Assembly: GCF_964340395.1 (NCBI RefSeq)
Contig: NC_135549.1
Span: forward strand, 5,628,501-5,692,500
DNA length: 64,000 bases
Reading direction: 5' to 3'
From: Glandiceps talaboti
Taxonomy: Eukaryota > Hemichordata > Enteropneusta > Spengelidae
Of this stretch, positions 19,925 to 32,785 are shown piece after piece (within the stretch, counting starts at the first letter, position 1; each line of letters begins with the position of its first letter). Both the position numbers and the translations under genes were made by a program. A model generated the notes under the pieces. It was not told the origin of the DNA. It made no database searches and saw nothing but the letters and a program-made list of their open reading frames with translations.

Positions 19925-20860
19925 ATATTAGACACCATCTCTATGGACAATTACTATATCCATGTGCAACGCACTTTTCCAGCAATTCTTCTAGTGGTAC
20001 ACACAACCTCATTCCCCACTCATCCTATCAGATAGAGATACTCTGTACCAAACCTTAATGACTGATATGCTTTGTGCTATGACATAATGAGACAACAGCT
20101 CTAATTGTTGTGTTTATACATAGAGATTTGGGTTGTTCTCACATGCCCTATACGATTTGGCTTTTGTCAGAGCTCAACAAAAACGACCATTGAAGAGAAC
20201 ATCATCTGAACACTCGGCTGCCATGACTGTTACCTTTCCATATTTGTCCATTTTTGAGTTCCGTGTTCTACAGTATGTCATTTCATTATAACTATACATC
20301 GATTATCTGCCATTTCATTGCCTAGTTTTCATTTCCCCGACTTTCCTCATACCACATGCTAAATACTTGAAGATGTTATCAATTGAACTTTATATCTCCT
20401 ACCTGAGCACAATATTTCTTATGTATTCGTTATTTTTTGGTCTTTGTAACAGCAAGTCACAGGAGTATCATGTACATTTGGCATCAGAACTAAAACCGAA
20501 TATTTGTTCAAATCACTACGAAACGAGCAGAATTTACAGCAGGGGGTGAGAATAAAATAGGGGCACCACAACACATGGCTCAAGGAGGTGCAAAGGGGAG
20601 GCACGAAAATTCTGATGATCTGAAGGGGGGGGGGAGCACGAATCATATGTTCATTAATTGAACCATATTAAACCTCAGTAGCAGTCGTTTACCAAATACA
20701 TTTGCAATTTTCTTGCGACAACGCTGTAATAAGGTCTTAAACGAGGTGGTGACTACCATCAGGATGTGTTTGTGTATGCCTTAAGACAGCCTTTTGTAAT
20801 TACAGGGTGGGGGGGGGGGGTTAAATTAAGACCGGTTTTCTGACATACAGTAAGCCCCCC

Positions 20861-21332
20861 CCCCCTAGTATGTTGTACTAAAAGGTGACCCTCCTTTAAT
20901 GTCCTTTCTATGAAACTTACCCTCTTCAAATATTTCAGTGAAAAACATGTTTAGCACCACATATACTGTTAGAGCCCAAGATTAGTAGTTAGGAGGTCCT
21001 GAGTTCGAATCCAACTAGAGACAATGTAATTTTTCTATAATATGATCCCACCACATTGATAGTTTTTAAAGCTATTTGTCGTTTCCCACAATTACCACCA
21101 CATTGGGTTTTAAATTTGTGTTCGTATTGCATGAATGCCTGTGTTTGGATCTAATTGGCTGAGCTGAAGGCCAGAAGTCCCGAAGACTAGATGCATGCAC
21201 AAACGACAACCTCAAGACAGAGGTCATTATCTCCATTATCTTGTCACGCTGTTTCCTCTTTACTACTGTAAGACCCGCTCCTCTCCTCACACATCATATG
21301 TAAGAGTTAATTCGCTACATTTCACTGATATG
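20861..21332. repeat. Dispersed repeat family A, copy 1 (~470 bp)
   Basis: Shares a series of colinear blocks with 53591-54059: TAGTATGTTGTACTAAAAGG, the CCTTTCTATGAAA block, the TTAGTAGTTAGG block, TGTTTGGATCTAATTGGCTG, AGCTGAAGGCCAGAA, and TACTACTGTAAGACCCGCTC followed by CTCTCCTCACAC. This copy also carries a B-box-like GAGTTCGAATCC at 21001-21012 that is absent from copy 2. It is non-coding and its class is unknown. A GPCR gene lies about 570 bases beyond it. Confidence 0.85.
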
Positions 21333-21903
21333 TGAAAATATATATTAATTATATGTGACATGTAACAGTAGGATTTTGAACCAGAACAATTTAAATTTTA
21401 TGCCATTAAATGGCCTACTACAAGTTCTTATTTTAAAAAAAAGGCTCTCACCATGGGAGGGGGACACACCCTCCACCCCCAGCAATCATAGTGATGCTGT
21501 TTAGGCCCAATATCAAGAGGAGGAGAAGCGCTAATGTCTACCAAGTGTAGGTTACCACCCATTGTAAGATCTCTTCTTGCACACCCACATCTATTAAATG
21601 TCTTATTATTCATGGACGCTGAAGTTGATTGCCACTCTTATTAAATGTAATAATGTACCATATAATTGTACATTTCAAGAATACACGTAAGGGAGTGGGG
21701 TTAACGTATAATTGTACACATACAAATCTCCGTCTAGCCCGGGGGATACAAACAATATTGGGTCATTTCTTGGGGGATGGGCATGGCATTTTTGAGAGCG
21801 CAAAGGGGGAGCTGCGAAAACTTTTGTGACCAAGAAAATATTGTCTCCTCAGCCCCCCCCCCTCACCCCACCGTAAATTCTACTCGTTGCCTTAGCGCCA
21901 AGT
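21333..21903. other. Non-coding region downstream of the GPCR gene
   Basis: Contains C-rich and G-rich runs (poly-C about 21852-21861) and the likely 3' UTR of the minus-strand GPCR. I see no canonical AATAAA on the minus strand close to the stop. Confidence 0.4.
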
Positions 21904-22992
21904 TTACATCAAGTTCTCTTCAACTTGTACGTTATGTTGCTTGTTTTCCGTTCCGTTGATTCCCGTGGTTCGAGTGGTGCTAGCACGTCGGGAACGTTCT
22001 GATTGACCAGAGAAAGCCAACTGGAAAGCCCGTCGATGATTTTGGCTGCCAGCGTTGTATAGAATCGGATTCAGCGTAAAATGTAGAATGATTAGGTACC
22101 ATGTTACACGTATCAAACAATAATCAACATCGTGCACATTGTTGAGAATGTCGACAGCTCTCAAGACCAGAACCACTACTTTCGGCGATATCAGTATGAA
22201 GAATAGCGCCGCTATCACCATACATAAGGCTACCACTCGTTTTTCTTCCTTCACCAAGGCATCTGGTAGAACTCTCGTTCGCCGTAGCTGGGATATTTCA
22301 CGAGCAATGAACATGTAAAATATGACAACGAGAAACAGCGCAACCAATGCAACACAAGTGACCATCATAATGCATACCACGTATACAGCACTTGAAGCAG
22401 AGGTATGTAAGCATACTGCTACAACTGTTCCAGGAATAGCGCCGACAACCCAGCTCAAAACCAATAGGACCATGACGCGGAACTTCTGTCTTAGTTGTAT
22501 GGCCTTGTAAGGGTGGCAGATCGCAAGATAGCGCTCCAAACTTATCATGGACACGGATATCAACGAGACGCATAGACATGTAACAAGTAGAAAGACGGTC
22601 AAGACGTTTGTCATTCTAATTACAATTGGGGGAGTCAACTGCAACGGCCCACGGTATTCCGTGATCAAATAGGAGAGAAGAACTCCGAAATCAGCTAACG
22701 CCAAATTAACGAAATATAAATTTGGCAATGTTCTCATACTTTTTATACGAGTGACAACGAATAAAAATGTCGCGTTGCCGATTATTCCCAGGAGTAAAAT
22801 AGGTATCAATATTGGCCCGGGTATGATAAAACATGTATAGTGGTAGTCAAAACTCGTGGTATTCGTGTTGTTTCTATACTGTTCATAATCGAACTCTGAC
22901 AAGTAGTTTTCTTCGTCTTGTTGGCTGTCCATTATTGTGATACCTAGAACAAAAATAAAGACGAGAAATTGCGTCATTTCACATAAACTCAT
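21904..22992 (-). CDS. Class A (rhodopsin-like) G-protein-coupled receptor, single exon
   Basis: A 362-residue intronless receptor. The first ~20 residues are hydrophobic (possible signal peptide). Residues 41-46 hold N-glycosylation sequons (NNT, NTT). TM1 has GN (N73), TM2 LALAD (D101), TM3 ends in ERYLAICHP (R154), TM4 has W181, TM6 has P270, and TM7 has NPILY (308-312) followed by a basic helix 8 (NHRRAF). The C-tail has RRAS (335-338), a PKA-type site. The LERYLAICHPY and LNPILYN contexts resemble neuropeptide-type receptors, but I cannot name a ligand. Two hallmarks are missing: residue 129, at the position of Cys3.25, is Asn, and the 6.48 toggle Trp is Ile268. ECL2 has two cysteines (C194, C207), and C54/C292 could form an N-terminus-ECL3 pair. 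In-frame Met codons at residues 6 and 21 are alternative starts. Confidence 0.92.
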   Translation of the reverse strand: MSLCEMTQFLVFIFVLGITIMDSQQDEENYLSEFDYEQYRNNTNTTSFDYHYTCFIIPGPILIPILLLGIIGNATFLFVVTRIKSMRTLPNLYFVNLALADFGVLLSYLITEYRGPLQLTPPIVIRMTNVLTVFLLVTCLCVSLISVSMISLERYLAICHPYKAIQLRQKFRVMVLLVLSWVVGAIPGTVVAVCLHTSASSAVYVVCIMMVTCVALVALFLVVIFYMFIAREISQLRRTRVLPDALVKEEKRVVALCMVIAALFFILISPKVVVLVLRAVDILNNVHDVDYCLIRVTWYLIILHFTLNPILYNAGSQNHRRAFQLAFSGQSERSRRASTTRTTGINGTENKQHNVQVEENLM

Positions 22993-23350
22993 TATGATGA
23001 CGAAATTAAAATTAGATGCAAATCATGATATTACATATAATCATCTACATAAAACATAGGTAAGCTTGACACATTTTTCATGATGTATGTCAACGAACTT
23101 CATAGATCTTCTTTTGTCGCGTATCATGTAGTTTGACAAAGCGTTCACTGTTTTACATTAATTAAAGATGCCTGCTGTCATTCTCCGTGTCTGTACTATT
23201 GCGAAAGATAACAAATCATGAATTTCGTGCTTTCTTTCTATTTTTGATCAATTTTCGCGTTGCAATAGTAGTCATCAAACACGCACATATATAACCGTAT
23301 GCACATTTCGCCTTAGTCACGTGCACGTTGCACTGTTTGTAATAATCCTA
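22993..23350. promoter_or_regulatory. Region upstream of GPCR start
   Basis: Minus-strand 5' flank of the receptor gene. It must hold the 5' UTR, or a splice acceptor to an upstream non-coding exon. I see no unambiguous TATA box or initiator. The foldback element at 23351-23567 bounds it. Confidence 0.3.
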
Positions 23351-23567
23351 ATATTTTATTCTCTAGCACATCGTCAGAAAGGCGACATTAGTGGAAATGA
23401 AGGTAAAATAATGGTATTCGTTCTGTTGGTCAACGCTTAGTTGTTTGGATTTTAACAACCACTTGCATTAAATAAAAAAAATAAACTAGGGATTCATCAT
23501 TTACGAATACCAGTATTTTACCTTCATTTCCACTAATACTTTCTGACGATATGCTAGAGAATATAAA
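23351..23567. repeat. Imperfect foldback (inverted repeat) element, MITE-like
   Basis: The left arm (about 23351-23421, containing TTCTCTAGCACATCGTCAGA, then TAGTGGAAATGAAGGTAAAA and TGGTATTCG) is reverse-complementary to the right arm (about 23502-23567) with few mismatches and one small indel. The spacer is about 80 bases. It lies about 360-575 bases upstream of the GPCR start and is probably a non-autonomous DNA transposon relic. Confidence 0.8.
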
Positions 23568-24466
23568 GTAGACTATAGTCTTGAGGTGTTTGAAATAGTA
23601 GGTTTGAACAAGGAATTCGCATCTGTATGTGTTATTCTCCCTTAAAATGACATTACATATAACTGGTTAGGTATATGACTTTGAAACTATCGAACGATTC
23701 GGAAATGTAAAGTTGTGTATGTTGCCAATTTTTTTTTAGTCTGTCACTACAAAATAAATGATGTTATAGTAATGTTTTAGGTGTACTAGTACTTACTATG
23801 CAACGAATTATTCATGTGTATTTTATAGTCTCTATACCAGCATATTTCTAAGCTTCTTGATAGCTATAAAACATGATGTATAAATGGAAATTGTTTGCAA
23901 TGTAATCACACTAGAGTATGATTTACGAATTTTAGTTTCCAAAACACACATATATCAACGCATAATTTATATTAAATTGTCATTTATATTGTGTTCTTTA
24001 TGGCCTACATTTAATTTGTAGCTAAACATGAATAACAAGGAGTTGAAGAAAATGTAAAATCAAGAACATTCATTCTGGATATTCTATTTTGTATACATTA
24101 CAGTTGAATATCACAGCGTATCTACAACGGGACATAACTGAATATACATTGTAATACACTTTTGCGAGTGTCACTTCTCTTTATGGTAAATCAGGTAAAT
24201 ACTTCCGACGTTGGTGGCCTAGCACCAAGAAATATTCCTCTGAACTTTAATGATTGCACACGTTGAGCTACCCGCTTGTGCACTGTGGTAAAGAACTGAT
24301 ACCATGAATGCATAATAAAGGCTAGTTTAAAATCGTATTTGTAAGGCAACCCACCAGTCGTGTATACATAATCATATGAAAGGAAAATACATCCATATAT
24401 AACTTTTTTGCATGGTCAGCAAGTGTTGTCACAATTAACCTTCTTTCCCAATTGAGGACAAGTTTA

Positions 24467-24502
24467 CCCCCCCCACCCCCACCCCCACCCCCACCCCCAC
24501 CT
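24467..24502. repeat. (CCCCCA)n tract
   Basis: Hexanucleotide CCCCCA units, about five to six copies. Confidence 0.9.
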
Positions 24503-25929
24503 CATCACCTACATCTATAAATGACAATGATTCGTGATTTACTCAAGTTAAGACATTTTCCACTCAAGACAAAATCACAGCATATAACTTTAATAATTAA
24601 ACAGGGAAATCACTGAAAATTGTTAAATCGTCTGCATATGTAAGTGAAAATAAACCATACAGCTCTTGAGTAATTGCAGTACCTACATTATATATAGGTG
24701 TCCTTAGTTAGCCAACACGATTGTTTTAGGGATGGAGACAACCTACATGTGTATGATATATGGAGTCGTAAGAAGATACAGAGTTAAAATGCAACAAAAG
24801 CACCGTTTTAATAGAAAAATAATAATGTACAATATATTAACGTATACAATATCGAAATCAATTCAAAAGTGAAGATAACAAAAGACCTTTATGTCCGTGA
24901 TTAATTTGCATGTATATATTGAATTCAACATTCTGATTATCAATCGAGCAGACGCGTCGACGCTGATCGAATCTCACTATAGATTGTTCATATGACTGAT
25001 AACAGAGTGTTTTATCATTCAGAACGTATACTCGTTCTCTGATGGGAGTGTTAGTTGATCTTATCGATCGTACACTTTTAGCGCAAAAAGCTGCCCAAAG
25101 AAACGTGCTTCGTTTCCTAAGCCACTGGGCAAAATGAAAACATTAGCTGAATTCATGTAAAGATGTCACTTTATCTTTTGTTACCTACTTTGAACAATTC
25201 CCACTACACCTAGTTCGTTGGCAATGTCATAGTTTGTCGCACTATAATTGATTGTATCTAGTATCCGCTGAGGAAAACTATCGACTAGTTTAACTTCCCC
25301 ATGGGGTTTGATACGTTAACCTAAATTTAACCAACATTATCTAAGCCTTTGCATAAGAAGTGCATTACATTTAGAATGCACAATGATTAGGCTGTGTTGT
25401 CGTCATCTATTATCGTCTGGAGCTGTTTAGCTCAATTCTCTATATACTCCTCGTAGCCACTCTTATCCATCTCAGAAATGGGAATGAAGTTGATGCCATC
25501 AACATAAATTGAAAATTACAGTTGTAATGTCAATATTACGTTTCTCTTAATGGTAACAATACTTTCAGCAAGTAAGTTTGAGAGAGAGGACTCATTCCAC
25601 TAAGAGTATTTAATATATACATACTGTCATACATTTGTACCTAAGCCTCGGAAACTCGAGACGGATGGTGTTAGATTTTGGAACTGTAAGCATCTCTTTC
25701 ACCTGGCTCCGGCTTTGAGTGCTGAGATCGTGAGGCCAAATCCAGGGCTACTACGAAATAAAGTTACACCATACATCATCTAGTATCTTACACTATAATA
25801 CCCGTACCAGTACGCTGCTCTTTCACACATATTAATTACGATACTATTGTCATTTTGACTTTGAGGATCATAGGAGAATACAGATTAGGAATTTGGAAAA
25901 TCTATACTACACAGAAAAACTGTTTTTAG

Positions 25930-26350
25930 CTCCCGTATGGGAGGTGATATCGTGGCGATGTCTGTCTGTCTGTGCAGAAATTTTGTTCCACTTATATCTC
26001 AAAAAGTACTGAAGCAAATGTTCTGCAATTTACTATGTGACATTGCCAGGCTGTAACTTAGCGCTTATCAGTTTTTGGTGGGAGTGGCTTGCATAGTTAA
26101 TGCTAATTTGTATAATTAATGATTTTATGAATGGACCTATACATGCACAACGGCTGCACCAAATTCAATGAAACTTGCTACATTTACGGATCATACAAAT
26201 ATATAAAAGCACTAAAAGTTGTTAACTTGTGTCAAGTCGATTAAGGGCTAATTTGCAAAATGAATGAATGTTTGTAACTCGGGTTATGCATCTAGAAGAT
26301 CATTATACAATTTGATGAAACTTGTCACACATATTGATCATACAGAGATA
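25930..26350. repeat. Dispersed repeat with internally repeated GCACCAAATT...GAAACTTG motif
   Basis: Sequence around GTCTGTCTGTCTGTGCAGAA, with CTGCACCAAATTCAATGAAA at about 26154, a related TACAATTTGATGAAACTTGT at about 26306, and another copy CTGCACCAAATTTGATGAAA at about 27244-27263. This is typical of old dispersed elements. I cannot assign a class. Confidence 0.5.
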
Positions 26351-27445
26351 TGGTAGTTCCTTAATAATCCAATGTAGTGCTGTCAACTACGTGATATTAT
26401 CATTACTTATCCATGTGATTGGTTACTTATAAACAGAGACATCACTGCATCAGACGTGGTTAGGGTTTCCATGGAAAGCACCACCATTATGGCGAAGCAT
26501 CTTCCCTCCATGGACGAAGCGATGATCAAATAGACCACATCGGCGGACAGTCTATGCTGAAAACTTCACTTAGATAACTTCATACTGCTACGTCACAATT
26601 TCAATCTCACTAAAACTGAAACGTTTTCTTTTTGAGCTTCGTTACTATATCGAATACATTACTTGAAATTACCGTTCATTACATGCTCTTCGCCTGAGGT
26701 GCACATGGTTCACACGTTATGTTAAGGCATCTTTCAAGAATAAATGAATATCTTGATGTATACCGAATTAACAGTTCTCCTCAGCGACACAAAATTTGTA
26801 TCAAATGCTTTTACAACTGTGTATCTGTCAAATTGAAAGTTCACGGTGTCGTTCATATCATGGAATTTAGTTTATGCACTGCAGTATTGAATATTGTATC
26901 GTATCATAGTGTAGAGTTGTATGTACTTTGTACGGTTCGACTCCAAGCTCAACTGTCCTAACAGAGATTCATCCGGAGTTCGTTCTCGGAGCACATATTT
27001 CTAGAGAGTAACTATCATATAAAATCGAAAGTCTAGGAAGAGTATTGTTGCATATACATGTTTTCTTGTGACATTTTCGAAGTGCAAACTATATGTACGT
27101 GTATACGGTGCATTTGTAACATATTTAGTATACATCTGAAATACATGTAGTGTGCATGCAAATTTTGAAAAGACGCACCGTAATGGGATTTTGACGCTAA
27201 GTTTGACAAGAGTGACCTGAACCAGTGCCTATACCAAGAAAGACTGCACCAAATTTGATGAAACTTGCTAAAGATATTGACCGAGCAAAAATATGCTGGT
27301 ATCAACTCATAATTTGATGAACTTTTACAATAAGGTATATATATATCTCTGAACGGGAACATTTTCAGTTCATCTCTGATTGTCAGAAAGACACCACATT
27401 TTTCGAAATGAAACACTGATAAATCGTTCTAGAACGATAACAAAT

Positions 27446-27562
27446 ATGATGGGCACATTGTGTACAGTACATGTATACAAATGTATGATGGGCACATTGT
27501 GTACAGTACATGCATACACATATATGATGGGCACATTGTGTACAGTACATGCATACAAATGT
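27446..27562. repeat. Minisatellite, 39-bp unit x3
   Basis: Three near-identical 39-base units (ATGATGGGCACATTGTGTAC followed by AGTACATGYATACA...). They leave all frames open, which produces short repetitive ORFs on both strands. I do not regard these as genes. Confidence 0.95.
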
Positions 27563-27720
27563 ATGATCATACATTTTACTTGTGTTATTCTGTAAAACAA
27601 GCCTAGCGATGTGTAGAATGTCTGTCTGTCTGTCGGTCGGTCCGTCTAACCATAACCATAAATTTATGGTTTGCTGTTGTTAAGGAAATAAAGTGAGGAT
27701 CGCGAACAATTCAACGGATA

Positions 27721-27807
27721 AATGAATAAATAGATAAATGGATAAATGGATGGATGAATGGATGGATGGGTGGGTGGGTGGGTGGATGGGTAGGCAGACG
27801 GACAAAT
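27721..27807. repeat. (GGAT)n/(GGTG)n tetranucleotide tract
   Basis: GATA/GGAT units grading into GGTG units, about 85 bases. Confidence 0.9.
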
Positions 27808-30800
27808 ACACATGCACACGTATACGAGATTTTTTTTCTCCAAATGATCAACTATTATTAAGACATTAAAATGTAGTGATTACATTATCGGGACAAGTAC
27901 GATTGTATCTCATGATTCAGCTAATACAATTCAGCATAACAAATTGTAGAAGGCTTGTTTAGAAATCGAATTCACAGCAAACAATACAATTACTTAATAC
28001 ATGTAATAACGGTTTCTATTCGACAAAACCTTGGATCAGAATGTAAGCAATCTGGTTTCAATTCAACAAAGTAATCCGTCTCCTGTGATCTTCACTTCTT
28101 GAACAGATTTGTTCCAGTTACTTCCATGTTACTTACAGTTTGCGTGTCATTTGTACTGAACCACGGTACGTGATTGAAAAGTAAGACTTAAAACTTTCCA
28201 TGCGTACGTAATACGTATGCCACTTGGCAAATAGTCTGATTTAACTTGAAGTTCTTGAAATGGAAAAAGAACATACACGTCTCCAAATATATGATATATC
28301 ATTTGTACAAGGGAAGTAAGGTTTAAGTAAAACGTGTCATATGTAGAAGCAGGCTGTAATTGTCAGGTAGGGAAAGTACAGTAAATATTTGAAATAGCAA
28401 AGAAATAGAAGAAAATTAGTATCTTCACATATTTTCACACGCCGTCCAAAAATAACAATGTTTCCCAAGTGAAATAATAGCCTGAACATCCATGCCGGGA
28501 AACAGAGTGAGAACAATACCACCATAGAAAACGTAATTACACGCAGGAGCATTGTTGCAACACACCTCTGTCGAACTATCAAAGCAGTCTATTTTACGGA
28601 CGGTCTTTTGTTAGCTCTCTTGAGTGGGAGATAAATAGTAGCGTGCGTGAAAGCTTGTACGTATTACATTATAGCCATCACTAACCTTCTTCGTTTTAGT
28701 GTAGCAAGCTGCTTTTAATATACGGGCCATTAATCATTTCCCCATTAAATATGACAACGTTTGGTTAGGCTCTTTTTAAGTTTAACCATTCACAAATTGG
28801 GTATCTCAAATTATTCGTAGAAAATACATGTATTTTATATTGTGACGGAAAGCTGACATTATTCCTATATTCGACGGATTTTGGTATGATTTATGTTCAT
28901 GTAGGCAATTACGTGATGTGTATATTGACATTTCGGAATCCTCACTGGCTTCTTTTACGTTTGGAGTGATTACTCTTGCCGAGCGCAATTAGTTTGATTT
29001 GACATCATACAAAGTATTTTTTGTTGATATATGTCTACTACACCCCCGAGAGCATTCCCTACATGTTTTGTTCATTGCGCTGTACAAATAACTTTTCGTA
29101 AGAAAATTAAGTAATGTCATTTAAGATTGTCTCTGCTGTCTTTTTACTTGATGGGAACGACCGCGCTAGCTGATATATATTCGCGTTTCGCTGTAAACGG
29201 AACGTCACTAATTACAGACAAAGTTATTATTGTCAATTTAAAACTATGTCTTCAACGGAACCTGTACAGTTCGTAAAAGATCAACCAATTCTGATTTGTA
29301 GTAAACATTTCATATATGCAAACCTATCTTGGGGCTAAATGTTTTGACGATATGGAAAGAAAATACCCACGATACAAAATGATTTCTGAAACCATTAATT
29401 CATGACTCCGGAGAAAGAGGGGTTGTTAAATTGCGAAATCGTAATTTTCAAGACTTTCTTTATAATAAAGACGCATAGTTGCAATCATGTAGTGCTCAAT
29501 AATCCACCCCATTCAATTAATTGGAATAAAAGAAGCTTTGTGGGCAGCCGAGGTAGGTTGCTATTTAATTTCCCTAAGAAACCTACAGGAGGTATATTCA
29601 TATGGCGGAAGGGGGAGGGGTTTACTATCTACCAATGCTTCTCAAAAGCCCTAGGAACAGTTGCATTGATATTAGGGTATGATTGACGGGTAAAGACCCC
29701 TTAGATAATAGAAAATATAACGCGTGATGTTGATGAATGTCTACGAAATGATATATCAATCGAAATTTATACGAAGTCAGAAATATTTACCTGTAGAGAC
29801 TGAAAACTCTTAGTAATACATCATACAGAAAAGATATTAGATGGAATCCTTATTACTGTAAACGTCATTCATGGACCTGTTATTAATATCTTGAGGGATT
29901 GCAATACACAGGTCATTGACTTCTTCAAGACGACCATGATCAAGTACAATATTGTGCTTGGCAAAAACTCCCAATATTGAGAGGTCTTCTGTATGGCGTC
30001 ACAACGAAAATGTCTTATATTCTGACGCCAATGAAACCTCTACAAGTGAGGAGAGGACATTATGAACATTATATGGCGTAACCACTACAGTTTCATATTT
30101 CTTAAGATCTCGGCATCAAGTATCAGTAATGAAATGGTTTTCTTTTTCATGAAGAGCGCTTCAGTGCTATTTCTGGACACTCTGAGCTACAAACTAATCT
30201 ATTCCGTAAAAGTCCATTAGAGTTCGACTATCACCTGAGTCAGTACGAAGCACCATAAACGATAATGAGTCTCATGACATAGAATTTGAAGATAAAGAAG
30301 TTGCAAGCGAAACTCACTCACTCCTTTTTTTCTGTGCATAGAACAGTGTCGACGACATAGGAATCGCTTATGTAATGCTGTAAGCTTACTACAATATCCA
30401 ACCAATTCTTATGAACTACAAATTTTACCTGGCGTTTAATGATTTACTAACTTTGCGCCATTAAATCTCCATGCCACATCGACATTTCACTAAATCTCCT
30501 CTAACAACATGACACAGAAATGCTGTCGTTTCGTCATAATGTGTGATGTCAGATAATTGGTACACAAGACACATTCATTGTGTGTCTATTAAGTTTACAA
30601 GTTCTCATCACAAACACGACGTTTTCAATCCTGTTGAATCAGTCAACTTATCTACGTCTGATCACCATGGATACGCTCAGTATTTGGATATACATGTGAT
30701 TTTGACACGTGCATGTCAAGTCTTCGAAGATATATGTCATGTCTTCAAAAATTTAGGATTACCTATAATAAACTGTCTCCTCCGTAATTTTTGTAGTAGA

Positions 30801-31371
30801 ATGAACGTGTGGAACATTTTTGAATCGCTGATCCTCTATGAATGTTATGTTACAACTCTATATGCACTAATAGGACAGGTTACATGTACATGTTTATATA
30901 TCACAGGCGATACTGATTCTATTTGCACAGCATGAATTTTTACTTTCTTTTATGAATATTGATCGAAAGGATCCAATTCATGAAGTACATAATTGACATA
31001 ATGGTGACGTAGGATGTTAATTGTATCTGACATTCCGCTATTAGTAACACTTTACAATGCTGCAAAATCCATCTTTTATGGAAATCTTCGAAGACATTTC
31101 ACTCTTGGCAACAAATAAGATTGCCTTAACTTTGTGTTATCTTGTCAGGTATTGAGTTACCCATAATCAGGGTGAAAATAATGAAAGTGTCTAGCGCACC
31201 TAATGACTACGAAATTTCAAATAAAATGTAAATACACTCATTTGATCATTTACTAAGCAAAAGAAATTGATTACAAAGAAGGAGTTTGGATATGAGCGTG
31301 TTCTTTACAAAGTGTTTTATATGAAAAAAAGTCTTGAAAACAGAAAGGCAATTTTGGAATGTTATAGCCTT

Positions 31372-31468
31372 GGAATGAATGAATGAATGAATGAATGAAT
31401 GAATGGATGGATGAATGAAAGAATAAATGTATCAATGAATCAATGGATCAATGAATCAATGAATCAAA
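31372..31468. repeat. (GAAT)n/(CAAT)n tetranucleotide tract
   Basis: GAAT units, pure at about 31374-31404, then degenerate GGAT and TCAATGAA units. Confidence 0.9.
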
Positions 31469-32514
31469 GTTCATTATCCTCTGAGGTATTATCTTGTATA
31501 AGATAAAAATAGTACCCAGTCTACAATTAAAGCATTCCCTCGAGTACGGAGAGATCTCTGATATTTCACGTCTCTTGAAACAGGTAAATGTTAAGATGAA
31601 GACTTGCAGGTATACGTGTGGATACGTCGCTGTATAAGAAATTACTCTGGCAACCTTTACTTTGTCACGTACGATTTTATTTTGTTTTGAGACTTGCCTT
31701 ATCTGCTGTATGACGGCAAAGAGTTCTGTAAGTTAAGATAGTAAACGGTCATTTAAGTTCATCTCAAGAACAGAGGGAGGCATTGTGCAGCGTTTGCAAG
31801 CATTGCAGGCATTCTAATATCGCCATAGTAACTTGAGGAATATTTTATCCCTGGAATCACTCTTCAGTGATCAGATATTACACATGAGGACAATTTAATC
31901 GATATTTCTAAACCGTTATAACGTTTCTTAGATAGCCTTCATATCAAGATGTGTATTTATCTTTCCGTCATATATTGTTGTTTACTTTTGGTTTGTCACC
32001 TAATAAGAGCTAGCAAATCTATTCAAACATAGCCGATTATCAAATCACATGTTAATCATATCAGATTGAATCATTTGTAACTACGAACGTGTCAGCTTGC
32101 TAAGTGAGCTTTGAATGTTTTGATTTTTGACTATATTGTACTGTCCATTGATTATGGCTTTAAGACTAATATAAACCCAAGCATGTAAATCAGTCATTGA
32201 ATTCAATAAATCATTAAATCATGCATAAATGCATGTTGCTCGATTTAGAAATTTCACTTTTCAGATAGATCAACTCAATGTCTGGATTACACACGAACAC
32301 TGTAAATCAACAGATTTGAATGATATCCCGAGAAAATATGTGGGAAAACTAAATATAATCGATTTTCAGCGCGATTGGTTCCATTATTTTTTGCCTTTGG
32401 ATACTCCGAGAAGGTACTCCAATAAGTTCGTTACTCAAAACCTAAACAATGATTTTAAACAAAAATACTATTAGCACACTGTCTAGTTTCAACGAGTAGG
32501 TAATACATTATATA

Positions 32515-32785
32515 TCCCATATGCATATTGATGTAGTGATGCATTGTCTATCTTCTATTCATATTTGATACATTGCATATCTCCTATGCATAGTTGATAC
32601 ATTTTTTATCTCCTAATACATTGTCTATCCCCATTCTTTTTTGATACAGTGTATCTCCTATGCGTAGTTGATACATTGTCTATCTTTTTTATAGTTGATA
32701 CATTGTCTATCCCCATTCATAGTTGATACATTGTTTATCTTCTATTCATGTTTAATACATTGTCTATTCCCTATTGATATTTACC
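32515..32785. repeat. Degenerate minisatellite, ~30-bp unit (CATTGTCTATC...AGTTGATA)
   Basis: About eight to nine variant units of 'GATACATTGTCTATCYCCTATTCATAGTT' type in head-to-tail order. Units vary in length from about 25 to 35 bases. Confidence 0.85.

Larger units (their letters stand above)
17661..20860. other. Intergenic region with microsatellites, no gene seen
   Basis: AT-rich non-coding sequence with a GTAT tract (19086-19186), a CAA/CCA tract (19870-19924) and poly-G runs (about 20627-20635, 20810-20820). No supported gene. Confidence 0.5.
23568..27445. other. Intergenic region, dispersed low-copy repeats, no gene seen
   Basis: Contains a CCCCCA tract (24467-24502). About 25930-26350 is a dispersed repeat with 'TGTCTGTCTGTCTGTGCAGA' and two copies of 'CCAAATTCAATGAAACTTGC'-like sequence; a third such copy is at about 27248. 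No supported coding sequence. Confidence 0.5.
27563..32514. other. Intergenic region, no supported gene
   Basis: AT-rich non-coding DNA with a GGAT/GGTG tract (27721-27807) and a GAAT tract (31372-31468). The longest frame, 130 residues at 30543-30935 (+), has no recognisable domain. Confidence 0.5.

Noticed and set aside
22298-22579. Overlapping minus-strand ORF inside the GPCR gene
   Set aside because: An out-of-frame shadow of the receptor coding sequence.
27033-27416. 127-residue minus-strand ORF
   Set aside because: Overlaps dispersed-repeat sequence and has no domain; treated as chance.
27446-27562. Regularly repeated units resembling a small CRISPR array
   Set aside because: The units are contiguous 39-base tandem copies with no unique spacers, in animal DNA; it is a minisatellite.
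30543-30935. 130-residue plus-strand ORF
   Set aside because: No recognisable domain and no splice or promoter context; the length is plausible by chance in 64 kb.
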